A stretch of 64,000 bases of DNA from Nymphaea colorata. Taxonomy: Eukaryota > Streptophyta > Magnoliopsida > Nymphaeales > Nymphaeaceae. The stretch is taken from contig NC_045148.1 of NCBI RefSeq assembly GCF_008831285.2, positions 6,577,001-6,641,000 of the forward strand, read 5' to 3'. A program made the translations under genes and the position numbers. Within the stretch, counting starts at the first letter, position 1. Every line of letters begins with the position of its first letter. Shown here piece after piece: positions 1 through 13,600 of the stretch. Under the pieces are notes generated by a model, which was not told where the DNA came from, did no database searches, and worked only from the letters and a program-made list of their open reading frames with translations.

Positions 1-141
1 TTCTTTTTTTGGTTTCTTCTGTTTCCATTGTGTGCCTCTCCCTCCATCTAGGGCTGGTTTGTCATGCCACAAGTTTGATTGTCCTGGTATTTGATGGCAA
101 GGCATGCTGGTCACAGAGTTCTTCTTACTTTTGTTTTGCAG

Positions 142-2530
142 CACTGGACAGAGAAGTTTGTGCAGTGGTCCCCTCTAGGTACATATTTGGCCACAGTACA
201 CAGGCAGGGAGCTGCTGTTTGGGGAGGCGCTGCGACGTTCAACCGGTTAATGCGATATGCACATCCTCAGGTTCTTTCCGTCCTCCAAAAACAAAATCTA
301 TCTTGCTATAAGTTTATTTATCATTTTGATTTCTGTCTATGTTTAGAGCAGCTTGACATGTATCATTTTTTACTTACGTTCCTAAGGTTCCTTTCTGTTT
401 GCTGATTAAAGTTGCATTCTATTCATATGATAGGTTCACCTTATTGATTTTTCGCCTGGAGAAAAGTATTTGGTTACATATAGCAGCCATGAACCGAGCA
501 ACCCTCGAGATACACAGGTGATTTAAATTTTAACTAAGAGAGTACTTGAGTTTTATTGTTGTTAATTGTCAACTAATTGTGTAACTTGTGTCTGAAGACG
601 GTGGTGCTCAACATTTTTGATGTGCAAACTGGTAAAGTGATGCGAGAGTTTAAAGGACGTGCTGATGAGTTTGCCACTGGTGGAACAGGAGGTTTAGCTG
701 GTGTGACATGGCCTGTATTTAGGTAATAGAAATAAGTCTGTTGATGCTGATTTGGTCGACATGGGCATTTCTATTTTCCTGACTCCAAGTGGATTGGAGG
801 GTGATGATGATGGAGGTGGGGTGTGTGTGTGAAAGAGAGAGCGGTGCATGGGTGTGTGTGTACATGTGCATGAGAGAGAGTCACTGACGTGTATCTTACT
901 TCCAGATGGAGCGGTGGGAGGCAAGCCAAATATTTTGCTAGAATTGGCAAAAATGCAGTCAGTGTCTATGAGACAGAGACTTTTGGGCTCCTCGACAAGA
1001 AATCTATTAAGGTTGAAAATGTTATGGATTTCAGTTGGTCTCCTACTGATGCCATCTTGGCGCTGTTTGTTCCTGAGGGAGGTGGTGGAAACCAGCCTGC
1101 CAGGGTAAGGGAGAACGTCAATTATTTTCAGAGGTTATTTTTATAGCATGAATGAGATACAGGCTGAGTCAATTATTTTCAGTTATTACTTTTATAGCGT
1201 GAATGAGATACAAGGCTGCTTTCAGTCTCAAGCTTTCATTTACATGAGCTGCTTTAGGTTTCAACCTTTCATTTTTCACTTCAATTTCACTTATCTTTTC
1301 AGGTTAGTCTTCTTCAAATTCCTGAGAAACAGGAGGTGAGGCAGAAAAATCTCTTCAGCGTTAGTGACTGCAAGATGTATTGGCAAAGCAATGGTGACTA
1401 TCTTGCTGTAAAAGTTGACAGATACACCAAGACAAAGAAAAGCACATATACTGGCTTTGAGCTCTTTCGCATAAAAGAACGAGATATTCCAATTGAAGTT
1501 TTGGAGCTTGAGAACAAAAATGACAAAATTATTGCCTTTGCCTGGGAGCCTAAAGGTCACCGATTTGCTGTCATCCATGGCGATAGCCCACGGCCTGATG
1601 TTAGTTTCTACACCATGCGAACTGCTCATCACACTGGTCGTGTCTCAAAGCTCACTACATTGAAAGGCAAACAAGCCAATGCTCTGTATTGGTCTCCTAC
1701 AGGCCGCTTCATTATCCTTGCTGGCATGAGGGGTTTCAATGGCCAACTTGAGTTTTACAATGTTGATGAGCTTGAGACCATGGCAACAGGGGAGCATTTC
1801 ATGGCAACTGATGTAGAATGGGATCCTACAGGGAGGTGCGTTGTGTTTATGATCACGCATGTGTTCCTGTTCACTGGATTGTTTGCGTATATTATGTACA
1901 TATAATTTCTCATTTAGGCATAAAATTTTTGATCTAATCCTGTCAGATACATCTTTCTTTCTTTGACTTTAAACTCCACAATTATGTAGATATGTTGCCA
2001 CATCCGTTACTTCTGTTCATGAAATGGAGAATGGTTTCCATATCTGGTCTTTCCATGGCAAGCTGTTGTACAGGATACCACGAGACCACTTTTACCAGGT
2101 AAAACGAAGTCAAAATTAAAACTTGTTCGAAGTGAGGTGGTTCTTGCTTTGGTGCTCATCTCTTTACTCTTCTTTCTTGATGTAGTTCTTATGGCGTCCA
2201 CGGCCACCAACGCTCTTGTCACCAGAGAAAGAGGAGGAAATTTCAAAGAACTTGAAGAAGTACAGTAAGAAGTATGAAGCAGAGGATCAGGATGTCTCAT
2301 TGTTGTTGAATGAGCAGGATAGGGAGAAGAGAAGACTACTGCAAGAGGAATGGGATGGATGGCTGAAGGAATGGAAACAGCTCCACGAAGAAGAAAAGAT
2401 ATACCGGCAGGACTTGCGGGATGGGGAGCCAAGTGATGCGGAGGAAGAATACGAGGCTAAGGAAGTGGAGGTGGAAGAGATCTTGGATGTTACTGAGGAA
2501 ATTGTTAATTTTGCCGACGAACAGGAGTAA
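142..2530 (+). CDS. EIF3B: Eukaryotic translation initiation factor 3 subunit B (eIF3b), C-terminal exons
   Basis: Scaffold subunit of the eIF3 complex, which helps recruit the 40S ribosome and mRNA in the cytosol. Seven in-frame exons are joined by GT-AG sites: 142-270, 434-517, 598-722, 906-1104, 1303-1835, 1990-2098 and 2186-2530 (TAA stop). They give 507 residues, roughly the last 70% of a plant eIF3b. The N-terminal RRM and the first part of the beta-propeller lie off the left edge. Seen directly: the propeller blade motifs [54 protein letters not shown] and [19 protein letters not shown], then a charged tail with [18 protein letters not shown] and an acidic end. All exon phases agree, with split arginine codons at 722/906 and 1835/1990. 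No frameshift or internal stop, so this is very likely a functional gene. The first listed exon may itself begin mid-domain after an upstream intron. Confidence 0.96.
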
Positions 2531-3573
2531 GAGGAGTTAAGACTGAACCCTGCCTTGATATCTCGCCGTCCGAAGTTTTGAGTCTATTTCTACTTTTGTT
2601 TCTTGATAGTCTTTTAAGGTCTGTCGAGCTAAAGCCTCGATCACTGTTGAGAATTTCTTTTTGCTGGAGAGCATCGAATGTACAAGTACTCGATGTTTTG
2701 CATATCTAATCTAATGGGAATCCTTTTATTACTCCGCTTTGTTGTTCTACATCGGAATGTGAACAAAGCAACCGCTGTTAAAAATTGAAGGGAGAAAAAC
2801 AGTAGAGTTTTAAAATTAGAGCCCTCCCTCTTTTCTGCATGTCATTAGCGGGTGTCCCACTCTCTACCCAAGCTTTGAAGCAAACTGAAACATAGGGGCA
2901 TGAGCAAAGGGGGGAGTAGGGCTTTGGCTTTTTCAGGGTATCTCGAGGAGTGCCTCACCGGAGTTGCAGAAGTGCTCAGAATATTAACCGATGGCTGAAT
3001 ATTAAGAACTTAACATCTCGGTCTAATCCTGAAATTGGCACTCCTCCTTTCCACATGCATCCAGATTCGTCCCTCACAGCCTCGAGTCACAATTTCTTGA
3101 TTTGAAATCGGAGCTCAATCTGTAGCATCCAGACGGAGGGGATGGACAATCTGTTGCCGAGCAAAAGGATTCAGGGAAGATGTAGCCTGAGTCTATTTTC
3201 CTGAGACCCGACCTGAGCCACTTTGTAAGCCAACCCAATAACCTTGCCAACTTGGGCGGCTGCTCGCTAGATTTAGCTGACAGCAAAGGGACAATAAAGA
3301 AAAGATGCCTCGTATCTTAGTGTGTCCTACATTGGATGGCATCTACTAACAATACCTCTGCTCAAGATTTCAGGGGCCATGTAGAGAGTTCTGTGGCGAA
3401 TCCTGTTAAGCGGTCGTTAAACTCTTCTGCTTTGGAGACGATCTTGTCTCACCAAAACGAATTCCATAGTCTTGGATTTCCAGTGATACCATATAATTGG
3501 AGGTGCTAGGCGATCTTGGTTTTAGTTGGTTTTTCATCTCCAATGAATGAGGATAACAGCAATTCGTTAGAGT

Positions 3574-3706
3574 GTGGAGGAGCAGAAATAGTGATTTCTG
3601 AAGCCCAATACACTGAGATGCTTCTTCCTTTATAATGGTTGTGGAGGAACTACAATCGTGATTTCTGAAGCCCAATACATTGAGATGCTTCTTCCTTTAT
3701 AATGGT
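3574..3706. repeat. 67-bp tandem duplication
   Basis: Two head-to-tail copies, 3574-3640 and 3641-3706, offset by exactly 67 bases. Both start with GTGGAGGA and share a long identical core (ATTTCTGAAGCCCAATACA, then TGAGATGCTTCTTCCTTTAT). Differences sit in the first 17 bases plus one C/T change. This looks like a local duplication, with no sign of a mobile element. Confidence 0.85.
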
Positions 3707-4255
3707 AGCTAGTTTTCAACATGTTTGAGGCATGGAGTATCTTTGAGAGGCTATGGAAATTGTAGTCATGTATGGAGGGTTTGGAATTCTCTGCTATTTC
3801 AAACGGGTTATATTCCAGGATTCGTGCATCTAATGAGGACTTGACAAAGGTTTTGAGGAAATAAACATGGAAAGTCGTGGAAAGATGGTCCAAGATGGTT
3901 CCCTTGATTGTAGATGTGGATGCTCTTTAGATATGATTCCCTTGATTGTAGATGGTGATGGTCATGATGCCTCCTTGTTCGTGTTGGAAAAGTTTTGGTT
4001 GGTGTGTAGAGAAAGCTACAAGATTCCAACATCCGCTCTTCCTTGCCTAGGGGTTGTGTAAAGGTCCTTTTGCAGCTTAAGGCTTCGGGGACTACAGCAA
4101 TAAGTGTTTGTGGGAGGAAAACATACTTCAAGAGGAAGTATCTACTGAATTCATTACTTGATAAATGTGGTTCTACTTTGCATGCAATGCTAACTATCAT
4201 TTTGAATTTGAAAACAAAAAGCTTGAAAGTGATGACTCATGAAATATGACAATTA

Positions 4256-4380
4256 GGTTGCATTTGATTCCCCATGGATCTCAGATCTGAAGGGATCTAA
4301 AATCTACCATTGCTGTGAGGAGGGGGTGGTGTCGGACCTCAAAATCACGGGTCTTAGATCTGTGGTAATCAAACGCAACC
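4256..4380. mobile_element. MITE, probably Tourist/PIF-Harbinger-like
   Basis: A 125-bp non-coding element with terminal inverted repeats. The left end begins GGTTGCATTTGATTCCC. The right end, read on the minus strand, begins GGTTGCGTTTGATTACC. Similarity continues inward through an AGATCT motif on both sides. It is flanked by TTA (4253-4255) and TCA (4381-4383), consistent with a decayed 3-bp TWA target duplication typical of the PIF/Harbinger superfamily. The TIRs are direct observation. The superfamily is inference from the length and the 3-bp flank, and a hAT-type assignment is possible. Confidence 0.7.
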
Positions 4381-5984
4381 TCAGTGAAAAAGGTGAATAG
4401 GGTTAACCTGAAGGATAGAGGGACTAGGTCAAGTCCTAATAAGGAGAATATGTTTGAACAAGATGAACTAGAGAGATGTCTCACAGGAAAGCGGATCCGG
4501 TCTTAAAGAGTGATTGGAGTTTTGACAGTTGTTTGCAATGGAAGGAGGCATGTCTATTTAGTGGGAATAAGGTGGAAAGAAAGCTTGGAAAAGAGTTCAC
4601 TTTGGGCTTGGAAGGAAAGATGAGAAAAAGAAGGGAAAGAGGTGGTGGGCACAAAGAAAGGGCGCGGAAGGGATGGAGCAAAAAGGTGGGGAATTAATTG
4701 AATGGAAACTGTTGGTAAAAAGAATGCAATGTTAATATGCAACTGGGGTAACTTGATTGTTAAGGAGATACATTAAAGTTTGAAGCCCCTTTCCCTTTCT
4801 CTTTATTTCCAGAGTTCAAAGAACTAGGTGCGGAACGGTATATTCATTAGCTGAAGTGTCACACATCTACCGTTTGCAGCCCAGAAGAGTAGTGTATTCA
4901 CATGAATCAAATTGACGACCAAACTTTCACCAGTCCACCAGCTTGAACAGCTAAGCTATGCCCATCAAGAAATTACAAGTATGGTCCAGACTTTACTAAA
5001 AGAAAAATAAGGATATGAATAGGTCTTATTTAATGCTTATGCTTCAGGGGGCTGAGTAACTGGAGGAATTTCTACATCGCTTCATATACCATAACCAATA
5101 TTATGATGAATAGAATGGGACAAAAAAAAACATTATAATTAATTAAGATGCTTTCTTTTAATAGTGGAATTTTCATTTAGCGCATGAAATAATTGAATCA
5201 ATAGTGAGATTTGCTGTGGACTGAGTTTTTCCAGAGGCTATTTTTCTTTATCGAGGGTCTTTTATACAAGACTTCAAAATATATGGAGGAAACTAGAAAG
5301 GGGCACGTATGACAGATTCTCCTGAAGTTTTAGTTCAATACTACATAATTCACCGGATCTCTGTGATGATCTGTAACAAAAAAAAATTAACAGGAAAATG
5401 TACCAATTACTTAAAACTTCAAAAAGCCCTTAACCTTTGGGTGAGCAAGAGATTAATAATCTATTGCTTAAAGGTCCTCTCATTCTCCTCTCTCGGGGTT
5501 TTGGGTTATATCGGGATCTAGGTGAGGTAAGATTTGGGTGTCACGATCTTACATTTTTACAGTTCAGGAGAGTAGCTCTCACAGAAATCAAAGAAGCGAC
5601 GTGCGTCTACATGCCTACCTACCCAACTAGTTATGCTAAACCAAAAAGCACAAACAAAAAAGAAAGTTTTTTTTTCTGAACTTTGTATTCAGAAAGTTCA
5701 TTGTCGCGAACAAATACAAACTGTTTAAAAAGGGTAGAGAAACCCAATCCATACTGTTTCATATTTTATATATTCCTCCTGTGAACATTGAATTAATTTT
5801 TCTGAAGCTTTATGAGGTTTGCAGATGCTTTCTTTGAGTGTCTTGCATGTGTTTGTTCAGAGGCCCACAAATGCATTCGATACAGCAGAAAACCTGTCAA
5901 AGGAATCATGTTCGTCGAAAAAACAAGCCTAGGTAATTGTACCGGGACAGTAGTCCAAAAATAAAAGATCTTGCAGCATAGAAG

Positions 5985-6026
5985 AAGCCAAGGATTGTAA
6001 GCCAAGGATTGTAAGCCAAGGATTGT
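5985..6026. repeat. 14-bp tandem triplicate
   Basis: Three exact copies of AAGCCAAGGATTGT in a row. A minisatellite-like short array in intergenic DNA with no evident function. Confidence 0.9.
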
Positions 6027-8079
6027 AGTGGATGAACTGGAGTTCAGCAAAAAAAGGCATCTCGGAAACCACGCTCCTGGAGGATAAAGCCTCAGACTTT
6101 TATTCAAGAGCAAGAAAACAAAAATGAACAACCCAAGAATGAAATAGTTCCACAGTTGGGTCACAAAAAGAGACAGAAATTGTGTTAACAAAGTTCTCTC
6201 CTTGCCTCCCCACACTGCGCATCCCTTCTGGCTCCTCTTGAACTATCTTTAGCCACCCTTTCTCGGCAATAGAAGAGGGCCACTTTCAGACGCATAGCCC
6301 AAGCCATAATCTGTGTCCGGCTTCTCTCTGGTTCGGATGGGAGAGAGAGGGCCCGATGGGGGAGAACGTCCATCTCCAATTGGGCCACGTCACCGGGTAA
6401 TGTTATAAAAAAAAGACTTTCATTTATCTCCATAATTAAAGGCAATGATTCGTTAGTATTGATTAAAAACTTTTTTTAAAAAAAATTAATTAGGAGCAAC
6501 TGCGATGGAGCAATGTCATATTCTTAAGTTTTTAAGGTTCTGGTTTTGTTTTGGAGCTTAACGTTCTCGTTTGCTTCAGGGTTTGGGTGGACATATAGTA
6601 CATCATTCGACTCAAATGTCATGCTTGTCAACATATAGTAGAGTAATACACCAAAATACAATGTGAGCTGTTTTGCTGCGCAGTTGTCGTTAGCATTCAA
6701 AACTTGAGGGTAGATATGTTACACAGCATGTCTGCCCACTTTTTTTTCAAATATTTATTTTCTCTATCTTTTGTTTTAGTAAAGTTTCCCAATAAAAATT
6801 TTATAGCTTGAGACTATGTTTCCATGAAAGGATAGAAAAGGACACTCAAAGATGGAAAGGAAGGGGAAAAAGGGAAAAAAATGAAGAAAAAGAAATGGAA
6901 ATTGAAAGGAATGGAAAAAATATATCATAAAAACTGGTTTATATAAAAAGAAAAGTCTCGTACACAAAAAACTTTATGTTACTATGTGTCTATCTCTCAC
7001 TTACACATGGCCAATCTTGAAATATATCGATTGTGTATGTTTTATAATTTTCAAAAAAATTCTACCCTTCTATCCATTGGAGAGAGAGAGAGAGAGAGGT
7101 TGGCCCTATTGAGAGTAAAATAGTTATTTTTTAAAATGCATTTTTTTTTTCTTTCCCAATCCCTCCATTTCTGGAGGGATTAGTGATATACTGTTCTTTT
7201 CATCTCTTTTCTATCCAAACAGTTTTATTTAATCCTTTTGTTTCCTCATTTGTAGTTCAACATCCAAATACAAAATTAGCTATAGTTTTCTTTCCTTCTC
7301 CTTCTATTCCCCCCCACACATTTACAAGGTGCATCAAGCCAGTCAAAACAACACCTAACTAACAAAACTATGCTGCCATTACAATCTGAAATCGGAAACA
7401 AAAGGATCCCCAGTGAAACAACCAAAAAGGAGGCCACCACAGAGAGAGTTGAGTCAATGTGTCCCTTTATCCTTTTTTTCCCCTTTTCTTTAAGCAGCAG
7501 TGGAGTGCTTGACCAAATCTATTGATTTTCCTGGCTGCAATTTTAAGGGGATATTAGCCCCAGCAGTTCCATATTTATTCATATCTCAATGCACCTATTA
7601 TATTTGTAAGTAATGCTTTTTTTAAAGGCTTTTGCCACATTTGTTCCAACTTATAAGATTAGAATTTACTTAAACTTTAAGCTTTAGGATAGCATGAGAG
7701 TTAATTATCAAAATCATTCTTCAACCTAGACAGTGTTAACCTAGTGTAGGTGAATATTTGGAGATTATCTTGGGCTGAAATCAATGCACACTTCTCATAA
7801 AACATCTTGATCTATATCTATATGAAAAAATTTTGAAAACCTCGTAAGGTTTAGAAACAACTTAAATCTTGGAGAGATTGTTCTTGTGCCATCAATTGGA
7901 AGGTTTCTCCTTGTAAGAGATATAATGATATTTATAGCTGGAAACTCTAAAAGGTATAAAGTTATTGTGGCTGAGAAAGAATTAAATATTGTATAAAGTT
8001 AAAAAGAGGGGTCTTGCCTAGTGGCAGTCTAAGCCTTGGGGTCAAGAAAATCTTATTGACAAGGTGATTGTTTGACATT

Positions 8080-8520
8080 ATAGTTTGATGCAGTGTTAGT
8101 TGGATATTCCAATTATAGAAGGGAAAATCATTTTTCATAATAAGTTTGTAACTAGATTATATTTTCACATGATATTCACCCTGAGGATATGTCTATGAAA
8201 TGTTAATAATTTTCTTGTTTTGGAAATAGAAGGTGATAAGCTCATAAGAAAAGCACAATTTAGTAAAAAATAAGATGGGTTTTCCTTAGGAATGTTGTCT
8301 TGTAAAGATATAGAGTTTCATCAGTTGTCCAAAAATTTGTTTGAGACTGTTTAGCTCATAGAGAGGCTCTATTTCTGCAAGAAAAATTGAGGAATTCAAG
8401 TACTACCTTACCCAGTAGGTGCGACTTATGTAGCAAAAAGTGGAATTAGTGCAGCATGTGCTTTTCCAATGCCCTGATTTCAGTTGGGTTGTGACAATGG
8501 GTTGTGGCAGGGTTTAGGAA
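8080..8520 (+). pseudogene. Decayed LINE fragment with zf-RVT zinc-binding motif
   Basis: The plus strand encodes CDLCSKK at about 8422-8442. After a one-base frame change it continues ELVQHVLFQCPDFSWVV to about 8498. Together these match the C-x2-C ... H-x4-C pattern of the zinc-binding region (zf-RVT) that follows reverse transcriptase in plant LINEs. Upstream sequence to about 8080 has stops in all frames and only vague resemblance to the linker between RT and zf-RVT, so the left boundary is a guess. No intact coding capacity. Confidence 0.5.
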
Positions 8521-10644
8521 GAAACAAATCTTTTTAATAAGGCCAGATAATAGATTGATTGATTACACAACTAGGTGTGCTTTTCTGTAGTTGCATAAGT
8601 ACTGGGATCAAGCTTTCCATCAAATTATTTGGAAGTTGTAGGCTACAAGGAATAGATTGTGCTATGAAGATATAACTCCGCTTGAAAAATTACTAGCTGG
8701 GAAACAAAGGACTTCCTTTGATTGCATTTAATGTGAGAATAGACAGAACATTTGGAAGTGTCAGGTGTGAGGAAGTTTACTCACAAAATATTTGTTGTTG
8801 AGTCTCATCCTTTATTTGGCCTCTTGGACACTGGCAATATCTTATATCGAAGATTCAGGTCAAGACTTCTAACGTCAATTAAGTGAATGGATGCTTTCGC
8901 ATTGGACATGCAATAAAATTTTTTAGTCTCTTATGAAAAATTAAGGAATGCGATGCTAGATTTGAATGTTTGTAAGAGGGCTGGATGTTGTAACTGAGTG
9001 TTTGTTGTTAGGAAAGAGGACATGTTATGAAGTGCTAGGAAAATCAAGTTCTTTCTCGAGTTGGTCCTAGTTTGGTCAATAACAACGGCGGCTATTAAAA
9101 ATTGTAGTTCCTGGCTGGTTTTACTAGCATCAGATTATTGGGTCTAAGTCCAATGAAAATAAATACTTGTGTTTCATCCATTAAAGCACTGGTAACATGG
9201 ATCGAACTTCTCTGCTCCCTTTGTTTTAAATTTTTTGTTGTGTTCTCATCTTGAACTTTCCAAGCTATAGCCTCCCTATTCCTTTGGCTGCTCAGCTCTA
9301 TGAAACTATCCTCTAATTCAAATTCCAGAAACGCCAGATATTTAGATAATTCTTACAGTTGTCCAAGAGGATTCCTCTGTTCTAACTTCCACTGTCAACT
9401 AACTGAAAGATGATTGATTAAGAGCCCTCCCATTTTAAATGCTGAGTCTTTACTTTGCAAGCCAATGCATGAAAACAGTTTATGCAATGTTCTTCTGTTG
9501 GCTTGCCAAAAGACTGATGCTTATATCATTGCTTAAAGGATTAAGTTTGTCTCTGAAAGAACTTTGAATCTGGTCATATATTTTATTCTCAGAAAAGTTT
9601 AATGTTCTCAAGATTAATCTTTAGAAAAGTAAGACGTTCATTTCCAAGGAAACCATTGGGCTGGAGAGCAAGGCCCTGCTTCATTGTCGCAAACATAATA
9701 AGAGTGAACGATCCTAGATATATCAGATTCGAGCTTTTCACTACGAGGGACATCCATTTGGTATTAGCCAAGAAAAGGTCCCACGGTCATGCCTGCCTAC
9801 TTTTACAACCCTACAAGCATCGTCGTTGCCCACCAGCTTGATCTTAAAGGAGATCGGGGAATAAAAACTCATACAGCCGAGACTATCAACATATTCCCAG
9901 CTACACTGGTTTATATTGAGGACCAAACCCAACAAGTTGCGTTGCCATGGCCACTAGTTGAAAGTATCTATCTTCACAGTTTTATAACAACATAAGAAGA
10001 TGACGTGACCCAAAAAAGCGAATCAATTCCTTTCAACTTGCAACGTAAGCCAAGACCCAATTGCAACGTCGTTGTTTGCAGCTGTCAGTTTTCTCTTTTC
10101 TTTTCCTTCTTCCCCCCGACAACCACCTCATCATCAATCCTTTGATCACATTTTCCAGTTCCCCAGGCAAGGGACCGCACCAAATTACACAGAAAAAGAA
10201 GACATCCGTAGATAGGTAACCATATAACAAAATTTGGCTCCTCCTGCAACTATGAACATGCCATAGAATTCGTGGCTTTTCCCACATTGAATTTGACAAA
10301 GGAAAAAGCCTCTTGGTCTTGGTTGGGACGCATGTCTTTCTACTCATCATGTGACCAGAGAAATGAATCATCGCAGTTAAATTTCATCATCATTCCTTCA
10401 AAGAGAAGAAATCACACAACAACAATGATCCATATTTCAAGTATGGCAGGCAAAAAGCACAAGGGAAAACAAAAAGCACAAGGGAAAACAATCAGTCATT
10501 TCTCGCTTGATCCTGATAGTCTTTATAAAGAAGAAACCGAAACAGTTCAAAAGACCAAGAATGGAGTACTTGGACTTTATAGCACTTGAGGAACCAATCC
10601 AACCAGCTCTTAAAGGACGGTTGAAGGCAAAAACAACTACGAGT

Positions 10645-13600
10645 CTACGATGGTTTGTAGTATTTGGTTGGAACAAAAGGCATTTTAGTGATAACAGCAT
10701 CATAAGTTTTTCCACGAACAATCACCTTCAACTCAGTTCCCGCCTTATGACTGCCTGATTTTACATATCCCATGGCTATGTTCTTCTTCAGACATGGGCT
10801 GAACCCTCCGCTTGTTACTTCTCCAAGTGGCTGGGATGCAGAATCCAGAATTTCACTATGACTTCTTGGAGGTGGACCAGAAGATAATAGGCCAACACGT
10901 CGAACTGGTGGGCCCTCTGCAAGCTGTTTTAATATTACTTCTGCACCAAGAAATCCACCCTCAGCTCTCCTTCTCTTTCCAATTGCCCAAGTTAGACCTG
11001 CCTCTACAGGAGTCACATGTTGTTCCATGTCATTTCCATATAAGCACAGGCCAGCCTCAAGTCGAAGGCTGTCACGTGCACCTAATCCAGTTAGCCGGAC
11101 CTTTCCTTCTGACTTCTCCAAGATGGCTTTCGCAAGCTCAACTGCATGTTCTGATGGAACAGATATTTCAAAACCATCCTCACCAGTATACCTGGAAGTT
11201 AGAATGTGAAGCTAAGTTCAATGCACAAAAAATTTCACAAAATAAAGCTAAACAAAATTTCCTGCCAGGAAAGGTCTTGAGATGAATTACTCTTCCAACA
11301 GTTTTCGCTCCCAGTGAAAAAGGACACACTTATCGAAGATTAGTACATATCAAAGAAGATTTGGTAGTTCCAACAATTAAAAGATACCAATGAGAAGCAT
11401 ACCCATAACGCATGAGCAGAATATCCTAATGGAAATATCATTGTATCATAAGACAAATAATTTCTAAGAAAACAATAAGAATATCAATGACATTAGCATA
11501 TGCAAAAAACTTAGCAACTAGGAAGCACCCACGTTATCAATTAAAATATTCAGAGAAGACTGATAATCTATGAAGATAGTATATGCATTGGGATTACATT
11601 CTATTGGTTTATATCCAATCTTCTTATACCACAATATCAGCAAAAGATAGATATTAGCAAAAGACAGATATTATGTTATTATCAGCACATAAAAACATTA
11701 ATTGATTTAATAGGCCTAGCTGAATATCTTTGAGACGGATGTCATCCAATATGAACTCTTGTTCTAAATGAATGAGATATAAAAGATTATACTAAAAATT
11801 ATAACAGGAAGGTTTTAAGTAAATTAATGCTGACATGAGAGAAAATATTACGTGGACAGCCAAGGATGCATCTTTTAGAATCATTTATAGGTCCAGACAA
11901 CTAGTCAGTCCTCCAATTATTGTTTTTTTGTTTTAAATAGATCATCTCAAGTTCTCAACATACTTTCAGGAACCTCTATTTATATATTAAAATAGGTCAT
12001 CTTCATATAGGGTCTTGAAAGCAGTTTCTAAAGTAACTGAAGCAGACAGAAATGCTGAACCACCATACTGCTTCCTCTTAAAATTATTTAAATGAGTGAC
12101 ATGATGAACTTTTGGATTTGTTTAGTCTTCTATGCTTGCTCCAGTAATTCTTGATATATAGCAATTTAAGATGAACTATTGCATTCAAGCTTTATGAGTC
12201 AAACTCAACACCAATAGTTACATCATAGCACTTATCATGTGCTATATGCATGAAAGTTCTAGTGCATGACATACTTTCTATTCTAGATATAGTTATGACA
12301 TTTTTCATTTCTAGGTATAGTTATTCACCACAAATACTAAAACTTATTGTTTCAAGATGTGAACATAAACCAAATAAATTCACAGATGAACATTTCTAAT
12401 AAGTGTACTAATTTTGGCCAACAGGTATCCCATGACTTGGCCTTGAATATCTTTTCACTACTTTAGGCTATACTCAAAGAGTAGATAATAGATCAGTTTC
12501 CTAAGATTAACACATGGATGTGGATACAGTAACAGAAACAAAGGCAAGTATCCCTGGCATACTACAGATTTTTCATGAAAATTGGCATGGGGTGAAAGCC
12601 AACTATCAAGACACAGAAAGTGTCTTATGATTCTTAAGAAAACCAACTACAATTTTTTGAACGATATTTTATAATAGATATAATTAAATAACTTAAGCAA
12701 GAGAAGTAACTTTGATCATAAACCACAACATGGTCCCGCATAGACATCAGAACAAAAAGGAAGCAAGTGAATATAAAGCCAACCACCATAATGATAAAGA
12801 AAGCAGATAAAGACACAATATTGACTATATGGGCCATTGGTTTAAGTTAACCATGTCCAGACCGATTCTCAAACACAAGTAACTTGTGACCTGAAGAATT
12901 ATATCTCCTCTGCTTGATGTCATCTTTCAAAAATGTTCATCCTAAGTGAAGTTCCACTGAGACACTAGAGAAATATGATCAATTTACAAATTTATTCAGT
13001 TTTACAAGCATAATTTCTACTGCAATTACTATGAGATCATTTTTATCATAAATACAGCAGGAAATTAAATGCTTTCTTTTATGTCCTTAGGCATCATGTT
13101 CTCTGACTAGAACTGGAAGAGAGAGAGTGTGATAGAAAACTCTGTCTGCTTAAAGGCAAATTTTAAATCATGATTGCAAGTGATAATACTTTATACATTT
13201 ATAAGTGCAATCTATCATAGCTAGAAGGCATTAATGAGGGCTAGCAAATAGTGTACAACTAAAATTCATCTGTAGCTTTTACTTCACATGCATGCAGAAC
13301 ATAGTTACTCAGGCTACCGGAAACCAGCAATGAGGGCTTCTTGTCAAAGTAGATTCACAAACCAGTACTTTGGCCACTGGGATGGGAGATGGGATCACTT
13401 GGTGGCCAATGCAGTGGAATTCAGTATCCTCAAATATGATATGAATAAAGACGTACCTACATATCATTACTTTATGCAAGGCTGCAAGTATAAACAATTC
13501 ATCCATAAATATTCTCTTCTGTAGTATGATAGTATCAGTATTTAACATGCCAAATTAGGGTGCCACACAGTTCAGGTTGCTAAAAAGAGACTCACATAAT

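Larger units (their letters stand above)
2531..10644. other. Intergenic region between eIF3b and GCST
   Basis: About 8 kb, mostly AT-rich, with no recognisable host gene. Separate entries cover a 67-bp tandem duplication, a MITE, a 14-bp triplicate and a LINE zinc-binding relic. Also visible: an (AG)n run near 7080-7098, a purine-rich tract at 6830-6915, a perfect 10-bp hairpin at 7158-7181 (arms AATCCCTCCA, 4-bp loop), and a duplicated 17-bp AAAAGCACAAGGGAAAA unit near 10450-10487. The last part, next to 10645, must hold the 3' UTR of the minus-strand GCST gene. Open frames here are under 140 codons, have no recognisable motif, and usually overlap open frames on the other strand. Confidence 0.6.

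Noticed and set aside
1645..1860. Antisense frames within eIF3b exons (also 2007-2432)
   Set aside because: Shadows of the conserved eIF3b coding exons, which are in frame, spliced and clearly homologous.
5985..6026. CRISPR-like array
   Set aside because: Direct tandem copies with no spacers in plant nuclear DNA.
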